Source of the DNA: Nitrosomonas sp. PY1
Lineage (GTDB): Bacteria > Pseudomonadota > Gammaproteobacteria > Burkholderiales > Nitrosomonadaceae
DNA length: 64,000 nucleotides
NCBI RefSeq assembly: GCF_022836435.1
Contig: NZ_BQXC01000001.1
Location: 264,612 to 328,611 of the forward strand
Direction of reading: 5' to 3'
Shown: in pieces, positions 18,051-27,642 of the stretch
How positions within the stretch are numbered: the first letter of the stretch is position 1
How the letters are laid out: every line of letters begins with the position of its first letter
The notes under the pieces: model-generated
The model's database searches: none
What the model saw: only the letters and a program-made list of their open reading frames with translations
What the model was told of the DNA's origin: nothing
Position numbers and translations under genes: made by a program

Positions 18051-18776
18051 TCAACGTCGTCCGTCATACCAAATTGGCAGTTTTTTCTTGTCAATTAGTG
18101 TTCGACGAGGGTGTAATAGAACACTCATCAATTGAGCGATAATTTCACGTCCGGAATAGAGATGCACTTTGCGAGGAGAAGTGACTAATGGATGATGAGT
18201 AAGAATGGTAAATTTTAAGCCCCGTTGATTACCCCATTGTTTGAGTAATTGGCTTAGATGGATTTCATCAGCAGCAAACAGTTCCTGATTAAAGCCGCCA
18301 ACTTCCCGAAAAGCATCAGCCCGACTAACCACTAATGCACCCGACGCCCAACGAAACGTGACTGATAAAAATGTCCAAAGCTTTATGGCGGCATTACCCC
18401 ACCATGGCAAGTTCGGCATATGCATTACACTGCCACAACCAACATAGCGGTTACTGTGTATCATTTTCATGATATCGGTAACCATTCCACGATTAAGCAA
18501 GCTATCGGCGTCGACAAACAATAACCAATCGCCCGTTGCAGCGGCTGCACCGGTATTGCGGGCTCGTCCGATTTGATTAATAGGTTCAAAAACGACTTGT
18601 GCGCCTGCCTGCTGCGCTATTTTCGCGGTATTGTCGGTTGAATTGTTATCTACTACGATCACTTCATAAGAAAATTCGGGAGATGTCTGAGCACTAACTG
18701 CATCGAATACTGAGTTCAAACAGTGAGTAATTAAGCTTTCTTCATTAAATGCGGGGATTATAATCGAAAGTTTCAT
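18051..18776 (-). CDS. Family 2 glycosyltransferase
   Basis: 241 residues with a GT-A fold. The start MKLSIIIPAFNEESLI, the VVDNNSTDNT nucleotide-binding stretch, the RARNTGAAAATGDWLLFVDAD segment with the DxD-type metal site (VDADS), and an acceptor-side FAADEIHLSQLLKQWG block with the ED-type acidic pair are all visible. There is no strong membrane anchor, only a moderately hydrophobic centre. It resembles the small GT2 enzymes that decorate lipids or carotenoids as well as polysaccharides, so the acceptor cannot be named. It lies between a phosphatase gene and a penicillin-acylase gene on the same strand. Confidence 0.88.
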   Translation of the reverse strand: MKLSIIIPAFNEESLITHCLNSVFDAVSAQTSPEFSYEVIVVDNNSTDNTAKIAQQAGAQVVFEPINQIGRARNTGAAAATGDWLLFVDADSLLNRGMVTDIMKMIHSNRYVGCGSVMHMPNLPWWGNAAIKLWTFLSVTFRWASGALVVSRADAFREVGGFNQELFAADEIHLSQLLKQWGNQRGLKFTILTHHPLVTSPRKVHLYSGREIIAQLMSVLLHPRRTLIDKKKLPIWYDGRR

Positions 18777-18835
18777 AGCGAAATAATTCCATAATTAAGC
18801 GAATAAGTGTTCTTATAAGTGTTGTTAATTGATTC

Positions 18836-21217
18836 TTAAGGTGTCAAGTGCATTAGTTTCTCCGTCACTCCGGGTAAGAAAGAGGTTGCTTTTCCCGCTA
18901 CCCAGTCGGTATGCCCGCTACCATAATATGGAGAAAGCGGGTGTCCACTTTGCCCGCCAGGCATGCTGAAGTAGCCTTGTTCTTCTTTCCCCGGAGCAAC
19001 TACTGAGCGCTGTGAAGCACCAAAGGTTGGTGTTTGGACGCGCGGCATATTGTGATCGCCTGGAAGTTGATCGGGTGGCATATCCAGCCAATTTGAAATC
19101 CATGCGGGCAATCTTTTGCTGAGTGGGTGGCGAATGCGGGCCGTATTAATCATTCCCCAAGTGCGTTCTGAAATATTGCCTTGTTTTTGAAGTTTTTCTG
19201 CAGTTCGTTGTGCACTTTTGAGTAATAAATCTTCCCAGCTTAGATATTCAGCCGGAAGTAAGTGCATGGGTTGATGTTCAATCAATTGCCAAACAACAGT
19301 TTCTGCCTGGCTTAACCGGGGCATTCTGAAATTATTGTCCAATATTTTAATGGGTGCGGCAAAGCCATTCAAAATCGCTTTCATGACTTGATGGCGATAG
19401 GTATAAACAATGCGGTAGGCAGTCGAGTCAACGGAAGCTTTTCCATCCCAGTCAGCCAATGCTTTTTGCGTAGATTCAATCCACGGTTCTTTGTCATCCG
19501 CTGTTTGCAAGGTTTTAGTTAGTAATTCATGCCAGTTTGATAATAGTAGTGCGCGATAATCCAGTTGAATCGCTTGCATATCCGCTACGGTTACTTGATC
19601 AAGCTCCATTAAGCGATCGCGAATCTGTTGTGCTCTTGCGCCTAAATCATAGCCACCATCGCCGAGGAGTAGATCTAATTGTTCTCCAGAAACTAAACGT
19701 GAATTGGCGGACCATAGACGCTGCGATACGGGGTTGCTGATAAGAGGATATTGTGCTGGATTTAACCACCCTATCCAACCTGTGTTCGGTTCGCTCCAGT
19801 TTGCGGGTAATTGTGAATCGTAGTTTTTAGTCCGGGCGGGAATACGGCCTGCAAGTGTCCATAAAATATTGCCATCGCGATCACCGACAATAAAGTTTTG
19901 CACGGGAATACCGGAAAGTTGCGCAATTTTTGCAGCTTCTTGTGTATTTTTTGCGTGCTCTAGCTCGATTAGTTTAAGGTTGATTGCCTCAGGCCTTAAT
20001 GCCGACCATGCTAAAGCCAGAGGTACTGCATCATGGTCTTCAGCAATGATTGGCCCCCATTCTGTTTCATAAACGGCGAATACTTCGTCTGCAGCATTAT
20101 GGACACGGATTCTTTCTTCATTGACTTCAAGGGATTTCCAACCTGTTGAGCTGAGATAACGAGTATTATCGTTTTGATCGATCGTGATTCGCACCCAATC
20201 GGCGAAGTCGCCTTGACTATTGGTGAAGCTCCAAGCGACAAAACGGTTTGAGCCGATGATGAGTGAAGGTGTTCCCGGTAGGCTGATACCTGTTATATCG
20301 TGATAGGTATTCGTTATTGAAGACGAGGGGTAAATTAGTCGCGATCTAAACCATACATTCGGAACGCGTAATTTCAAATGCATGTCGTTGGCTACTAAGG
20401 CCGATCCGTCGGTTAATGCGCCAGAAACCGCAAAGCTATTACTGCCAGGGATCGATTCATTATAAAAATGATCATCCGAAGAAGTGTTTTTGTTGAAAGA
20501 CAGCAGATTAATATCTTCAGATGGAGGGATGCCTGGAAGAATAGCATCTTCTTCAATTAAAGGTGTATTCCAGGGACCATTTTTTGTGGTTAGAAAACGA
20601 TACACTGATTCCGGAAGTGCAGCATGCATCGTTGATAATTTTAATTCACGAAAGATATTTGATTCATTTAATGTCAGAAACATTGCCAGTATTACTAAAA
20701 TACTATCCTCATTTTTCCATGGTGTCGGTTGTTTTTGTACCAGTAAATAGGGAAAAGGGCGAGTGATCAAAGACTCAATTCCATGATTGACACCGATTCG
20801 GTATGCATCCAGTAATTGACGCTGTGTTTCCGGAAGTTGCTCGAGTACCAAACTAGAGCGAGCGCGTAGACGGAATTTTCTTGCTTTAATATCGCGCATC
20901 AGCATGCTGGCACCAAATAATTCTGCTAACTCTCCGGCTGCTTGTCGACGCAGTAAGTCCATTTCAAAAAAGCGTTCCTGTGCGTGCACAAATCCCATCG
21001 CTTGCGCTAGATCTAAACGGTTCTGTCCTTTAAAAGTAACTGCTCCTAGCGAATCTCTTTCGATTGAAACCGGCGCGGATAATCCAGGTGAAGCTTTTTC
21101 TCCATCGTAGTGAGGCAAACTGCCCAGCAATAGGAATCCCACTATGCTGATTAATAAAACGATGATTATTGCGCTTGTTATCAAGCAGTAGCGAATGAAC
21201 TGTAAAGTAGTATGCAT
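18836..21217 (-). CDS. Penicillin acylase family Ntn hydrolase (S45)
   Basis: 793 residues. An N-terminal hydrophobic helix (about residues 8-33) serves as anchor or signal. The alpha-chain region has FGVH-like GFVHAQERFFEMDLLRR. A spacer leads to the autocatalytic site PGSNSFAVSG at about residue 260, where the Ser after GSN becomes the N-terminal nucleophile of the beta chain. The block ANDMHLKLRVPNVWFR follows. The C-terminus carries GASQRSVVAPG and the GGQSGHPLSPYYG signature. The family includes penicillin G acylases and AHL acylases that hydrolyse quorum-sensing lactones; the substrate here is unknown. Probably periplasmic. Confidence 0.9.
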   Translation of the reverse strand: MHTTLQFIRYCLITSAIIIVLLISIVGFLLLGSLPHYDGEKASPGLSAPVSIERDSLGAVTFKGQNRLDLAQAMGFVHAQERFFEMDLLRRQAAGELAELFGASMLMRDIKARKFRLRARSSLVLEQLPETQRQLLDAYRIGVNHGIESLITRPFPYLLVQKQPTPWKNEDSILVILAMFLTLNESNIFRELKLSTMHAALPESVYRFLTTKNGPWNTPLIEEDAILPGIPPSEDINLLSFNKNTSSDDHFYNESIPGSNSFAVSGALTDGSALVANDMHLKLRVPNVWFRSRLIYPSSSITNTYHDITGISLPGTPSLIIGSNRFVAWSFTNSQGDFADWVRITIDQNDNTRYLSSTGWKSLEVNEERIRVHNAADEVFAVYETEWGPIIAEDHDAVPLALAWSALRPEAINLKLIELEHAKNTQEAAKIAQLSGIPVQNFIVGDRDGNILWTLAGRIPARTKNYDSQLPANWSEPNTGWIGWLNPAQYPLISNPVSQRLWSANSRLVSGEQLDLLLGDGGYDLGARAQQIRDRLMELDQVTVADMQAIQLDYRALLLSNWHELLTKTLQTADDKEPWIESTQKALADWDGKASVDSTAYRIVYTYRHQVMKAILNGFAAPIKILDNNFRMPRLSQAETVVWQLIEHQPMHLLPAEYLSWEDLLLKSAQRTAEKLQKQGNISERTWGMINTARIRHPLSKRLPAWISNWLDMPPDQLPGDHNMPRVQTPTFGASQRSVVAPGKEEQGYFSMPGGQSGHPLSPYYGSGHTDWVAGKATSFLPGVTEKLMHLTP

Positions 21218-21397
21218 ATCCTTTGTGTGTCGAGCTACCGGAATATTGGTTTATGTACAAAATTAGGGTATTGCAACGGTATCATTGGTTCAATGATGCA
21301 AGTATCGCACAAATAAAAGGGATGATTCTTTGTTTGTTCTTAGTATCAAAATTGGCCTGTCACTATGATAATTCATTTGTGAGAATTTGGAGTTGTC

Positions 21398-22552
21398 ATG
21401 GCTGAAGAAAATGATTTAGAACGCACAGAACCGGCGACGCCGCAGCGCTTACAGAAAGCTAGCGAAGAAGGTCAAGTCGCGCGCTCGCAAGAACTTACTA
21501 CCTTTACCTTGCTAATGGTAGCGGCAGGGAGTTTGATTTTACTTGGTTCTGATGTGATGAAGAAGCTCTTGTTGATCATGAAGGCTGGTATGCAAATGGA
21601 ACGTGAATTAGCATTTCAGCCGAGCTTGATGATGACACGCTTTACTGAATTAGCCCTTGAAAGCTTGCTGGCTATTGCTCCATTGCTATTAATTTTGATC
21701 GTTACGGCTTTTTTTGCGCCGATGTTCCTCAGTGGTTGGATGATTAGCGCTAAGGCGCTCATGCCTAATTTTGACCGGATCAATCCGATTAAAGGGATCG
21801 CTCGCATTTTTTCTGCGCGTAGCTTGGTTGAGTTGGTTAAGGCCATTCTCAAAACGATTGTAATCGGTGGTGTTGCAGCGCTGGTCATTTGGAACAACAG
21901 GCATGAAATTATGGCATTGCTAGTGATGCCGATTGATGCTGGTATCACTGAAACCGCAGAATACTTAGCAATCAGTTTCATTTTGACGGTGGGTGCAATG
22001 GCTCTAGTAGTAGTCATTGATGTGCCATTCCAGATGTGGGAGCACGCTAAACAATTGCGTATGACCAAAGATGAGATTCGCCGAGAGCATAAAGAGAGCG
22101 AAGGAGATCCTTTTGTTAAAGCACGGATTCGTGGATTGCAGCGTGAAGCGGCACGTCGTCGCATGATGTCGGAGATTCCCAAAGCTGATGTGATTGTAAC
22201 CAACCCAACGCACTATGCTGTGGCATTACGCTACAAAAATGATTCGATGCGAGCACCAAAGGTGGTTGCTAAAGGTGTGCATTTACTTGCTGATCGTATT
22301 CGTGAAATAGCAAAAGAACATCGTATAACGATTCTCGAAGCACCGCCGCTTGCGCGTGCATTGTATTACCACGCAGAACTGGAAAGTGAAATCCCGGAAA
22401 AACTGTATACCGCAGTGGCTGAAGTTTTGGCTTATGTGTTTCAGCTCAAGCGCTATCAAGAGTATGGCGGTGACGCGCCTCAGCCATTCTCTGATGTAGC
22501 TATCCCGGAAGGAATGGATCAACCTACACAGTTTAGTAATGAATATAACTAA
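21398..22552 (+). CDS. flhB: Flagellar type III export switch protein FlhB
   Basis: 384 residues with the start EENDLERTEPATPQRLQKA typical of FlhB, four membrane helices, and the cytosolic FlhBc domain. The autocleavage site NPTHYAVALRY is intact, with Asn at residue 269, as in Salmonella. Cleavage there switches export from rod/hook to filament substrates. It is the first gene of the flagellar run flhB-flhA-flhF-flhG-fliA-motC-motD on the plus strand. A GGAG ribosome-binding site is present. The promoter should lie in the 180 bases between this gene and the divergent acylase gene. Confidence 0.97.
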   Translation: MAEENDLERTEPATPQRLQKASEEGQVARSQELTTFTLLMVAAGSLILLGSDVMKKLLLIMKAGMQMERELAFQPSLMMTRFTELALESLLAIAPLLLILIVTAFFAPMFLSGWMISAKALMPNFDRINPIKGIARIFSARSLVELVKAILKTIVIGGVAALVIWNNRHEIMALLVMPIDAGITETAEYLAISFILTVGAMALVVVIDVPFQMWEHAKQLRMTKDEIRREHKESEGDPFVKARIRGLQREAARRRMMSEIPKADVIVTNPTHYAVALRYKNDSMRAPKVVAKGVHLLADRIREIAKEHRITILEAPPLARALYYHAELESEIPEKLYTAVAEVLAYVFQLKRYQEYGGDAPQPFSDVAIPEGMDQPTQFSNEYN

Positions 22553-22588
22553 TCGAGGTTAATGTGCTTTTAAATAGCATCGCTTGCA

Positions 22589-24679
22589 ATGAGTATGAAT
22601 AATACGGTCACATTATCCGGTTTGATTGACGCCAATAATCTTAAAACATTGGCTGGACCGGTATTGATCATCATGATTCTGGCAATGATGGTATTGCCTT
22701 TGCCACCTTTCGTGTTGGATGTGTTATTTACTTTTAATATTGCGGTGTCCATTATCGTTTTAATGGTCAGCTTGTATACACGCAATCCACTGGATTTCGC
22801 GGTTTTTCCAACCATTCTTCTCATTACCACATTACTAAGGCTGTCATTAAATATTGCTTCTACCCGCGTGGTGTTGTTGGAAGGACATACCGGTCCAGAT
22901 GCAGCAGGAAAAGTCATCGAAGCATTTGGGCATTTTCTGGTCGGCGGTAATTATGCGGTGGGGTTGGTAGTATTTATTATCTTAGTAGTAATTAATTTTG
23001 TTGTGATTACCAAAGGTGCCGGAAGGATTGCGGAAGTAAGTGCCCGGTTTACATTGGATGCGATGCCTGGTAAGCAAATGGCGATTGATGCTGACTTAAA
23101 CGCGGGTTTGATAGGCGAAGATGAAGCGCGAAAACGCCGCACAGCCATTTCCCAGGAGGCCGATTTTTATGGTTCGATGGATGGCGCTAGCAAATTTGTA
23201 CGTGGTGATGCCATCGCCGGTATTTTAATCATGCTGATTACGATCGTTGGTGGACTAATCGTAGGTGTATTGCAACATGATTTGGAATTAGGATTGGCGG
23301 CAAAAAACTATACTATGTTGACGATTGGTGACGGTTTGGTTGGACAAATCCCGGCATTGATTATTTCAACTGCAGCAGGTTTGGTGGTAAGCCGTGTTAC
23401 GACGGATGAGGATTTAGGCGAGCAGGTATTGAGCCAGTTATTTAATCAACCGCAAATCCTGGTTATAACCGCATGCATCATGGGTATTATGGGTTTGATC
23501 CCAGGTATGCCAAATTTTGTTTTTTTACTGATTGCTTCAATTCTTGGTGGAGTTGCATACTTCAAAAAGAGGTCGATGGCAATTCAGGAAATTAAACCAG
23601 TGGTTGCGGAGACTCCAATAGTAGAAAAAACGGATGCCAGTTGGGATGATGTGGCGCCAGTAGATACTTTAGGATTGGAGGTCGGTTATCGGTTAATTCC
23701 GATGGTTGATAAGGCCCAACAGGGAGATTTACTAAAAAGAATTAACGGGATACGCCGGAAATTCGCACAAGAAATCGGTTTTTTGCCTCCAGTTGTGCAT
23801 ATTCGCGACAATCTTGAATTGCGTCCAAGTGCATATCGTATCACTTTGAAGGGTTCCGTTATGGGGCAAGGTGAGTCTTATGCCGGCATGTATTTAGCAA
23901 TTAATCCTGGGCGGGTTACGATGCAATTACCCGGTACAGTTACCAGCGATCCGGCATTTGGACTTCCTTCCGTTTGGATTGAATCCTCGTTGCGTGAGAC
24001 GGCACAAATTAACGGTTATACCGTCGTTGATGCAAGCACAGTAGTGACAACCCATATTAACCATCTCATCCATTTGCATGCGGCTGAATTATTAGGTCGT
24101 CAGGAACTGCAAAAGCTTTTAGATCATTTGAGTACGCAATCGCCTAAATTGATCGAAGATTTAGTGCCTAAATTGTTGCCTTTGTCTACGGTACAGAAAG
24201 TCCTCCAAAATTTATTGGATGAAAGTGTCCATATCCGTGATATGCGTACCATTATTGATGTTTTGATTGATCATGCAGTTGCAACGCAAGATGCTGCTGA
24301 ATTAACTGTACTGGTCAGAAATGCGTTAGGTCGAGCAATTACCGAGCAATATTTCCCGGCTGGCGCAGAATTGCAGGTGATCAGCTTACATCACGAATTG
24401 GAAAGTATTCTGGTGCAACTGATGCATGCTGGTAGCACCCAAGCTAGTGGGGGTATGGAACCAGGACTTGCCGATACCTTATTAAAAGAAACGCGTAACG
24501 CAGTGGAACATCAAGAAAAATTAGGATTGCCAGCGGTATTGCTGGTGCCTAGTTCTATACGTCAATTGTTGGCGAAATTTCTTCGTCGCGCTATGCCGCA
24601 GCTCAGGGTTCTATCGCACTCTGAAATCCCAGATACTCGAAAAATTAAAATCACTTCCATCATTGGAGATAATAAATGA
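22589..24679 (+). CDS. flhA: Flagellar export gate protein FlhA
   Basis: 696 residues, normal for FlhA. The N-terminal half has eight membrane helices, starting with LIIMILAMMVLPLPPFVLDV. The FHIPEP-type cytoplasmic loop is seen in RFTLDAMPGKQMAIDADLNA, with conserved charged residues for proton coupling. The C-terminal domain that docks chaperone-substrate complexes includes the GYRLIPMVD and IHLHAAELLGRQE blocks. It starts 36 bases after flhB and its stop overlaps the flhF start (ATGA). It forms the export gate ring with FlhB. Confidence 0.97.
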   Translation: MSMNNTVTLSGLIDANNLKTLAGPVLIIMILAMMVLPLPPFVLDVLFTFNIAVSIIVLMVSLYTRNPLDFAVFPTILLITTLLRLSLNIASTRVVLLEGHTGPDAAGKVIEAFGHFLVGGNYAVGLVVFIILVVINFVVITKGAGRIAEVSARFTLDAMPGKQMAIDADLNAGLIGEDEARKRRTAISQEADFYGSMDGASKFVRGDAIAGILIMLITIVGGLIVGVLQHDLELGLAAKNYTMLTIGDGLVGQIPALIISTAAGLVVSRVTTDEDLGEQVLSQLFNQPQILVITACIMGIMGLIPGMPNFVFLLIASILGGVAYFKKRSMAIQEIKPVVAETPIVEKTDASWDDVAPVDTLGLEVGYRLIPMVDKAQQGDLLKRINGIRRKFAQEIGFLPPVVHIRDNLELRPSAYRITLKGSVMGQGESYAGMYLAINPGRVTMQLPGTVTSDPAFGLPSVWIESSLRETAQINGYTVVDASTVVTTHINHLIHLHAAELLGRQELQKLLDHLSTQSPKLIEDLVPKLLPLSTVQKVLQNLLDESVHIRDMRTIIDVLIDHAVATQDAAELTVLVRNALGRAITEQYFPAGAELQVISLHHELESILVQLMHAGSTQASGGMEPGLADTLLKETRNAVEHQEKLGLPAVLLVPSSIRQLLAKFLRRAMPQLRVLSHSEIPDTRKIKITSIIGDNK

Positions 24680-25959
24680 AGGTAAAAAGATACGTCGCGC
24701 CGACATCGCGTGAAGCATTGCGTCAAGTCAAAGATGAATTGGGAAGCGATGCTGTCATACTTTCAAATCGAAAAACTAGAGATGGGGTCGAAATCATGGC
24801 ATTAGCTGAAGCAGAAATGTCAAATCTAGTGCAATCAAAAACGACGATAAGTAACCAAGAACAAAATGTTGATAGCAATGCGATATCTTCAACAGCATTG
24901 TACATGAAAGCATCGTCGTTTCAACAGAATGAAGAGTCAGTCATTGCGGCTAAGACACTCCCAGATGTGCTATCCGCTGCCTTTGCACAAAGCATCATTG
25001 CAGAAATACAAGCGATGAAAACTACTTTGGAAGATCAATTAGCCAATGTTGCCTGGGGTAACTTTACACAGCGTAAACCGGAGAAAGTCAAAATACTTCG
25101 TACTATGTTGGAAGCTGGCTTCAGTCCATCACTATCGCGTCGTTTGGTCGATAAGCTGGCTGCGGAACTTAATTATGAGCAAAGTTTGAAACAGGCAATT
25201 TCTGCTTTGTCAATGAATCTACAGACAGTAGCTAGCGACGAAATGATTGAGAAAGGCGGCGTTTATGCACTCATCGGTCCTACCGGTGTCGGAAAAACAA
25301 CTACCACAGCCAAACTGGCGGCTCGGTGCGTGATTCGTCATGGTGCCGATAAGGTTGCGTTGCTGACGACGGATAGCTATCGTATTGGTGGCCATGAGCA
25401 ACTGAGAATTTACGGTCAATTACTCGGTATTCCAGTTCGCAATATCAAAGATACCGAGGATTTGCATCTGACTTTGTCGGAATTGAAACATAAGCACATG
25501 ATATTGATTGATACTGTGGGCATGAGTCAACGAGATCGCATGGTAACAGAGCAATTGGCGATGCTGATGCAATGCGGTATCGAGGTCAAGCGTATCTTAA
25601 TTTTAAGTGCTGCATCAAATGGTAAAACTTTGGATGAGGTCATTTCCACTTACCAAAAATATGGCATTCACGGTTGCATTATCACCAAAGTAGATGAAGC
25701 GGCATCGTTAGGCGTGGTGTTAGATGTTGTGATACGTAGAAAATTGCAATTGCATTACGTTGCAAATGGACAGAAAGTTCCAGAAGATATTCATGCTGCA
25801 CATGCCCGATATTTATTACACCGCATTTTTAAATCGTCGCAATCTGATTCTGCATTCACTCTTCAAGACGCAGAATTTGCTCTGGTTATGGCGAATCAAA
25901 ATCAAGAAGAATCCTCGCGGTTGAATAACAAATCACTGACGGGGTTTGGATATGACTAG
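24676..25959 (+). CDS. flhF: Flagellar biosynthesis GTPase FlhF
   Basis: 427 residues of the SRP-type GTPase family. It starts MKVKRYVAPTSREALRQVKD, the usual FlhF beginning, with a variable basic region to about residue 120. The NG domain shows the P-loop GPTGVGKTTTTAKLAAR, TTDSYRIGGHEQL, then DTVGMSQRD (G3) and TKVDEAASLG (G4). FlhF sets the position and number of polar flagella, opposed by FlhG. Start and stop both overlap the neighbours, so it is translationally coupled to flhA and flhG. Its presence implies a polar flagellum. Confidence 0.96.
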   Translation: MKVKRYVAPTSREALRQVKDELGSDAVILSNRKTRDGVEIMALAEAEMSNLVQSKTTISNQEQNVDSNAISSTALYMKASSFQQNEESVIAAKTLPDVLSAAFAQSIIAEIQAMKTTLEDQLANVAWGNFTQRKPEKVKILRTMLEAGFSPSLSRRLVDKLAAELNYEQSLKQAISALSMNLQTVASDEMIEKGGVYALIGPTGVGKTTTTAKLAARCVIRHGADKVALLTTDSYRIGGHEQLRIYGQLLGIPVRNIKDTEDLHLTLSELKHKHMILIDTVGMSQRDRMVTEQLAMLMQCGIEVKRILILSAASNGKTLDEVISTYQKYGIHGCIITKVDEAASLGVVLDVVIRRKLQLHYVANGQKVPEDIHAAHARYLLHRIFKSSQSDSAFTLQDAEFALVMANQNQEESSRLNNKSLTGFGYD

Positions 25960-26848
25960 GATGATCTTGCACGATCAGGCAGCTGGATTAAGGAATTTAA
26001 TTCCGCTTAAATCGCACGACCGTGCACGTGTATTTACTATTGCAGGTGGCAAGCCGCGTATTGGTAAAACAAGTATTGCTATCAATCTTGCAACTGCATT
26101 GGCCAAGAATGGTCAGCGCGTGCTATTGATTGATGAAAACCCGTGTCATAACAATATTTGTAGTTATCTAGGATTGCGTGCTCGTTTTGATTTATTGCAT
26201 GTTATCCGTCGAGATAAAGCAATGCATCAAGTGCTACTACAAGGCCCCGATAGTATTAGTGTGCTATCGGCTACGAGGGGTATACGAGAATTAAATAAGC
26301 TAAGTCCTATCGAACAGGATTGGCTGATTCAAAGTTTTTCTGAGTTGACGCAGTCAGTAGATATCGTGTTAGTCGATACAGCCATTACTGGCTTGACTCA
26401 TGTGTTGCCGTTAAGCTTAGCGTCTGAACAGGTCATTATTGTCATTTCAAGTTCGGCAGCGTCATTGACTGGGGCTTATGCGCTGATCAAAATCATGAGC
26501 CAGGTATATGCCAAAAAGCACTTCCTGATATTGGTTAACAAAGTTAATTCTGAAAAAGAATCATTTGCTATTTACCAGAATTTATATAACGTTGCGCGGC
26601 AATATCTGTCTGTCACGCTGGAGTTTGTCGGCCATATTCACAACGATGAGCGATTACGAACTGCCACACAATTATGTAAATCAGTGCTGACTACATTTCC
26701 AAACTCTGACGCATCAGTTCATTTTAGACAATTATCTCACGATATCTTTTGCTCATCTTGTCCGGATAAATATAACGGAGGAATTGACAATTTTATGCAA
26801 CGACTCATCCGAACAAGCCATTTGAGTATGGCAAATCTTATGGCGTAA
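25952..26848 (+). CDS. flhG: MinD-like ATPase FlhG/FleN, atypical P-loop
   Basis: 298 residues from the ATG at 25952, which overlaps the flhF stop. It is a ParA/MinD-type ATPase that limits flagellar number. The deviant Walker A reads AGGKPRIGKTSIAINLA, where relatives have SGKGGVGKT; the signature Lys and the GKT remain. The A' segment is VLLIDENPCHNN, where relatives have DADLGxAN. Walker B is VDIVLVDTA. The N-terminal DQAAGLRNL matches the FlhG motif that activates FlhF. Overall identity to model FleN looks low, consistent with a fast-evolving member. It lies between flhF and fliA, as expected. Confidence 0.88.
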   Translation: MTRMILHDQAAGLRNLIPLKSHDRARVFTIAGGKPRIGKTSIAINLATALAKNGQRVLLIDENPCHNNICSYLGLRARFDLLHVIRRDKAMHQVLLQGPDSISVLSATRGIRELNKLSPIEQDWLIQSFSELTQSVDIVLVDTAITGLTHVLPLSLASEQVIIVISSSAASLTGAYALIKIMSQVYAKKHFLILVNKVNSEKESFAIYQNLYNVARQYLSVTLEFVGHIHNDERLRTATQLCKSVLTTFPNSDASVHFRQLSHDIFCSSCPDKYNGGIDNFMQRLIRTSHLSMANLMA

Positions 26849-27570
26849 TGGATATGTATACAGCGAGTGGAACTAGAAAAATAGATACCGAGCAATTCAT
26901 TATAGAGTACACGCCATTGGTCAAGCGAATTGCTTATCACATGATGGTGCGTTTGCCTGCTAGTGTACAAGTGGATGATTTGATTCAAGCTGGCATGATC
27001 GGGTTACTCGACGCGATTACTCGTTATGAAGGTTCTTATGGTCGGCAATTTGAGAGCTATGCCGCACAGCGTATCCGAGGTTCTATTTTAGACGAATTAC
27101 GCGATGCAGACTGGCTATCGCGTGGTCTACGTAAAAAGATGCGTCAAATAGAAGCTGCGGTAAATTTGTTAGAACAGCGTAATGGCCGTGCACCCAGTGA
27201 GCAGGAACTTGCCGATGAGTTGAAAATGTCGCTGGATGAGTATCAATCCACACTGCAAAGTGCTCGCGGTGCTCAGCTTATCTATTATGAAGATTTTCAA
27301 CAGGATGACGAAGAGCCTTTTTTGGATCGCTTGGTGAGTAGCACTGAAGGCGATCCACTCAATGCATTGTTAGATGACGATTTCCGTGCAACCTTAATTG
27401 CTGCGATCGATCATCTTCCACCACGTGAGAAGCAGGTAATGGGCATGCATTATGAGCAAGAAATGAATCTGCATGAAATCGGAGAAGTTCTTGGCGTCAG
27501 TGAGTCTCGTGTTTGCCAATTGCATACGCAGGCCATCGCCCGTTTACGTAGTAAGCTGAGGAACACCTAA
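26848..27570 (+). CDS. fliA: Flagellar sigma factor FliA (sigma-28)
   Basis: 240 residues, standard for FliA. Region 2 (YTPLVKRIAYHMMVRLPASV, then DDLIQAGMIGLLDAI), the segment RIRGSILDELRDADWLSRGLR, region 3, and a region 4 helix-turn-helix ending with LHEIGEVLGVSESRVCQLHTQA are all present. It directs transcription of late flagellar, motor and chemotaxis genes. The start overlaps the flhG stop by one base (TAATG). An anti-sigma FlgM gene is not in the window. Confidence 0.97.
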   Translation: MDMYTASGTRKIDTEQFIIEYTPLVKRIAYHMMVRLPASVQVDDLIQAGMIGLLDAITRYEGSYGRQFESYAAQRIRGSILDELRDADWLSRGLRKKMRQIEAAVNLLEQRNGRAPSEQELADELKMSLDEYQSTLQSARGAQLIYYEDFQQDDEEPFLDRLVSSTEGDPLNALLDDDFRATLIAAIDHLPPREKQVMGMHYEQEMNLHEIGEVLGVSESRVCQLHTQAIARLRSKLRNT

Positions 27571-27642
27571 ATAAGTCATCATCAATTTTAAGTGGTTATG
27601 TAATCTTGCTACAAGATAAATTGCATGTGGTTTCTGGGTTAA

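Noticed and set aside
21616-22203. 195-codon minus-strand frame inside flhB
   Set aside because: It is the mirror of the conserved flhB frame; its Ile/Ser/Arg/Thr-rich translation resembles no protein family.
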